Assembly (NCBI GenBank): GCA_963966185.1
Contig: CAWZYM010000184.1
Span: forward strand, 1-64,000
Source: Rhabditoides inermis
Lineage: Eukaryota > Nematoda > Chromadorea > Rhabditida > Rhabditidae
Direction: 5' to 3'
Length of the DNA stretch: 64,000 nt
Made by a program: the position numbers and the translations under genes. Positions within the stretch are counted from its first letter, which is position 1. The number at the start of each line of letters is the position of its first letter. The notes under the pieces were generated by a model. The model did not search any database, was not told where the DNA came from, and was given only the letters and a program-made list of their open reading frames with translations. This document shows, in pieces, positions 62,175-64,000 of this stretch.

Positions 62175-64000
62175 ATGCAACCAATGCAGGTATGGACCGA
62201 GCAGCAGTGGAAATTCGAACTCGCATGTGTTCAATCAGCAACAACAGGTACAGCTCATTCCCCCTTTTTTACCCATTTCATATTAAGCCGAGTCTCTCCC
62301 ATGCTGAGGAGATGACGTACAGGTATCCACGAGATCAGGTACGCTACCCATGTATTTGTTGATGTTAGTTTGAAACTAATTTTGTTCAGTTGTTCTACCA
62401 CATGGAGAAGCTCAAGGCAGAGTACAACTCAGTGCAGGAGTTGTATCAGCAACAGGTCAGTTACTGGGTTAAACTATACGTCGTCGTACATTTCATCAAC
62501 AGCATCGAGATGCTCCTGATGAACTTGCAACACGAGGAGGAGAAACTGTCGAGCAGCAGACTCATTCCGATCAGACTCGCCCCGATCAAGTAGTGAGTGA
62601 TTACGAAATAATTCAAATTTTTATTATGTTGAAATTTACCAGACTGCTATGACGACTGACGACGACAACTCACCTATGCAGCACGCAGACCCGCTGTTTG
62701 GAGGGGCCGACACTTCTGCGATCGGTATGTATGATTTTTTTTTCAAATGTTGTATTCAGATTACTAATTATTCATCTTTCTAGGTAAGCATTCTTCTTTG
62801 AACGATATCGCCCGCTACATGCACAGCCAGTTCACGTGTTCGAGCGAGGCTATTGTGAGTTACACAACTTTCCATTTCGATTAAAACCGTGATTACGTCG
62901 GTGTTCTTGTTCTTATTTTTTATTCTTCCTTTTTAATCTCTGATTTCAACTCAATATCTATTTGTTTAGGACTGGGCATTCACCCGTCGGAAATCTGTGG
63001 AAGCCATAAGGAGCCCGCCCACGGATATACTGGCAGCAGCATCTCGTCTAGCTCAGGCTCCCGGAACTGCCGAGTTCGACCTCTACACCTGTATATTTCG
63101 CATAGAACTTAACGTGAGTGAAAATCTTGTCATTTTTAGCACTAATTGCACTTATACTTTGTTTTGTTATCCTAGGAGGCGGTTCGCAGCGAGGAAGCAT
63201 CCGTCAGTGCGCGTAAGAAGAGGCGTCTCGACAAGTGGGACGGATCGCTGCCGCAGAAGGAACAGTCGGGGAGGAGAGAATGGGCGACAACGCGTGTCTG
63301 CCAGAGTGCATCAAGGGCATGGAGACGGACGAGTGTACGCTCTTCAACGGTGAGATTCGTAGTCGATATGTCTCATCAGTTTGTGATATCACAAAATATG
63401 TTGCTAATTGATATTTGAAGCCTCTCTCCTGGCGTCTTTCTATGAAGAATACCGGAAGACTGTTGCCGCAGGAGGGACAGAAGCTGCCAGAGCTCGAGAC
63501 TTCTTCAATCTGTGGCTCATCAAGGTGATCATGGGATGTACACATTTGTCGCCTGACTGTAAACTTTCAGTATGCGAAGCCTTCCACGAATCTCAGCCTG
63601 GTATCACTCGCTTATATGTCGAGTGCGACTTCCGTCTCAACATTGTCCAACTACAAGTCGCCCTATCTCTACTACATGCCTTTCAGAACATTGCAGGTCC
63701 TCAAAGGTGGGATTTACAATACTTTTGATTTTTTTCAATCATTTCCAGAGTTTGTTTGCGTCTCCATCTACGGTGAAGACTTTGGCCCGGAGCAAGGAGA
63801 GGAGACAGTGCGGATATTCGATAGCGTCATGTGAATTTTTAAAAAAAAAATTCAAAATGTCTTTTTGTATAATTCTATGTTGCAGAAACGTGTACGCGCG
63901 TGCAACCAACGATCAGGGGGATCACCCACAGGGCAGCAGCCAAGAAGAAGTGGGCAGATCACAAGCAGCAGCTGGACAAGGAGGAGGCGCTTCTTCGTGC
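62175..64000 (+). CDS. Partial multi-exon gene of unknown function
   Basis: Exons proposed from GT-AG borders and phase: 62175-62247, 62288 (or 62309)-62338, 62390-62455, 62503-62592, 62643-62724, 62784-62854, 62970-63113, 63176-63349, 63421-63524, 63571-63696, 63749-63830 and 63886-64000, running off the window. Introns are 40-115 nt. The first exon has a stop just upstream in frame and begins in phase 2, so the true start lies farther left and is not identified. Visible parts: a Gln-rich end of exon 1 (NQQQQ), a short helical stretch (HMEKLKAEYNSVQELYQQQ), an acidic linker, SLNDIARYMHSQFTCSSEAI, a basic nuclear-signal-like ARKKRRLDKW, MGDNACLPECIKGMETDE, and a basic helical end (AAAKKKWADHKQQLDKEEAL). 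In exon 63176-63349 the convincing frame changes, and the 63830/63886 join creates TAA. I do not recognise the family. Its position next to a transposase-like gene suggests, without proof, that both belong to one element. Confidence 0.5.

Noticed and set aside
60728..63888. Alternative genetic code with TAG/TAA read as Gln
   Set aside because: Two in-frame stops (60,751 on minus; 63,830/63,886) sit where Gln would fit, but 908 codons of the transposase-like gene use none and it ends normally at TAG. Decay or model error is simpler.
1..64000. CACTA / TAGTG motifs as transposon ends
   Set aside because: The five-base motifs occur in most monomers (CCACTATA, GTAGTGTT) and by chance elsewhere. 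No longer inverted terminal repeat or paired target duplication around the gene could be seen by eye.

Overview
The window is eukaryotic DNA. It has spliceable genes with many short GT-AG introns (mostly 39-66 nt), C/G-ending codons in exons, AT-rich introns, and no bacterial operon or ribosome-binding-site structure. Intron size and a transposase-type gene suggest an invertebrate animal, possibly nematode-like. The acceptor sites are too varied to be sure, and no species marker is visible.

Region 1, bases 1-56,712 (89% of the window), is one uninterrupted, single-orientation satellite array of about 342 monomers of 165/166 bp. The left edge of the window lies inside it. Two main monomer families (A and B) often alternate as a 331-bp dimer, with further variants C, D and E. 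The array is patchy. A left-type domain (about 1-13,800) is built from 1.49-kb and 3.3-3.65-kb higher-order units. A right-type domain (about 13,800-56,400) is built from 1.3-, 1.8-, 2.0-, 3.1-, 4.8- and about 8-kb units. Left-type blocks are re-inserted at 19,892-21,430 and 28,716-29,543, and left-type monomers reappear in the last 300 bp. Private point variants shared by distant copies show repeated segmental amplification by whole numbers of monomers.

Region 2, 56,713-61,688 (+), is best explained as one 14-exon gene for a protein of about 908 residues. It starts with a Gly/Pro-rich minisatellite-encoded tract, followed by a four-Cys motif and a TNP2/En-Spm-type (CACTA-like) transposase core and C-terminal domain. 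Every exon junction keeps phase and I find no internal stop, so this copy looks intact. The last intron (1,218 nt) contains a decayed-looking antisense set of exons for a charged coiled-coil protein. The first exon abuts the satellite, and its reading frame runs back into the last satellite monomers.

Region 3, 61,689-62,174, is AT-rich spacer with a perfect 3 x 18-bp repeat. Region 4, 62,175-64,000 (+), is a partial multi-exon gene of unknown function, open at both ends of the model, with one apparent frameshift and one stop formed across a splice junction. No RNA genes, CRISPR arrays or telomere repeats were recognised.
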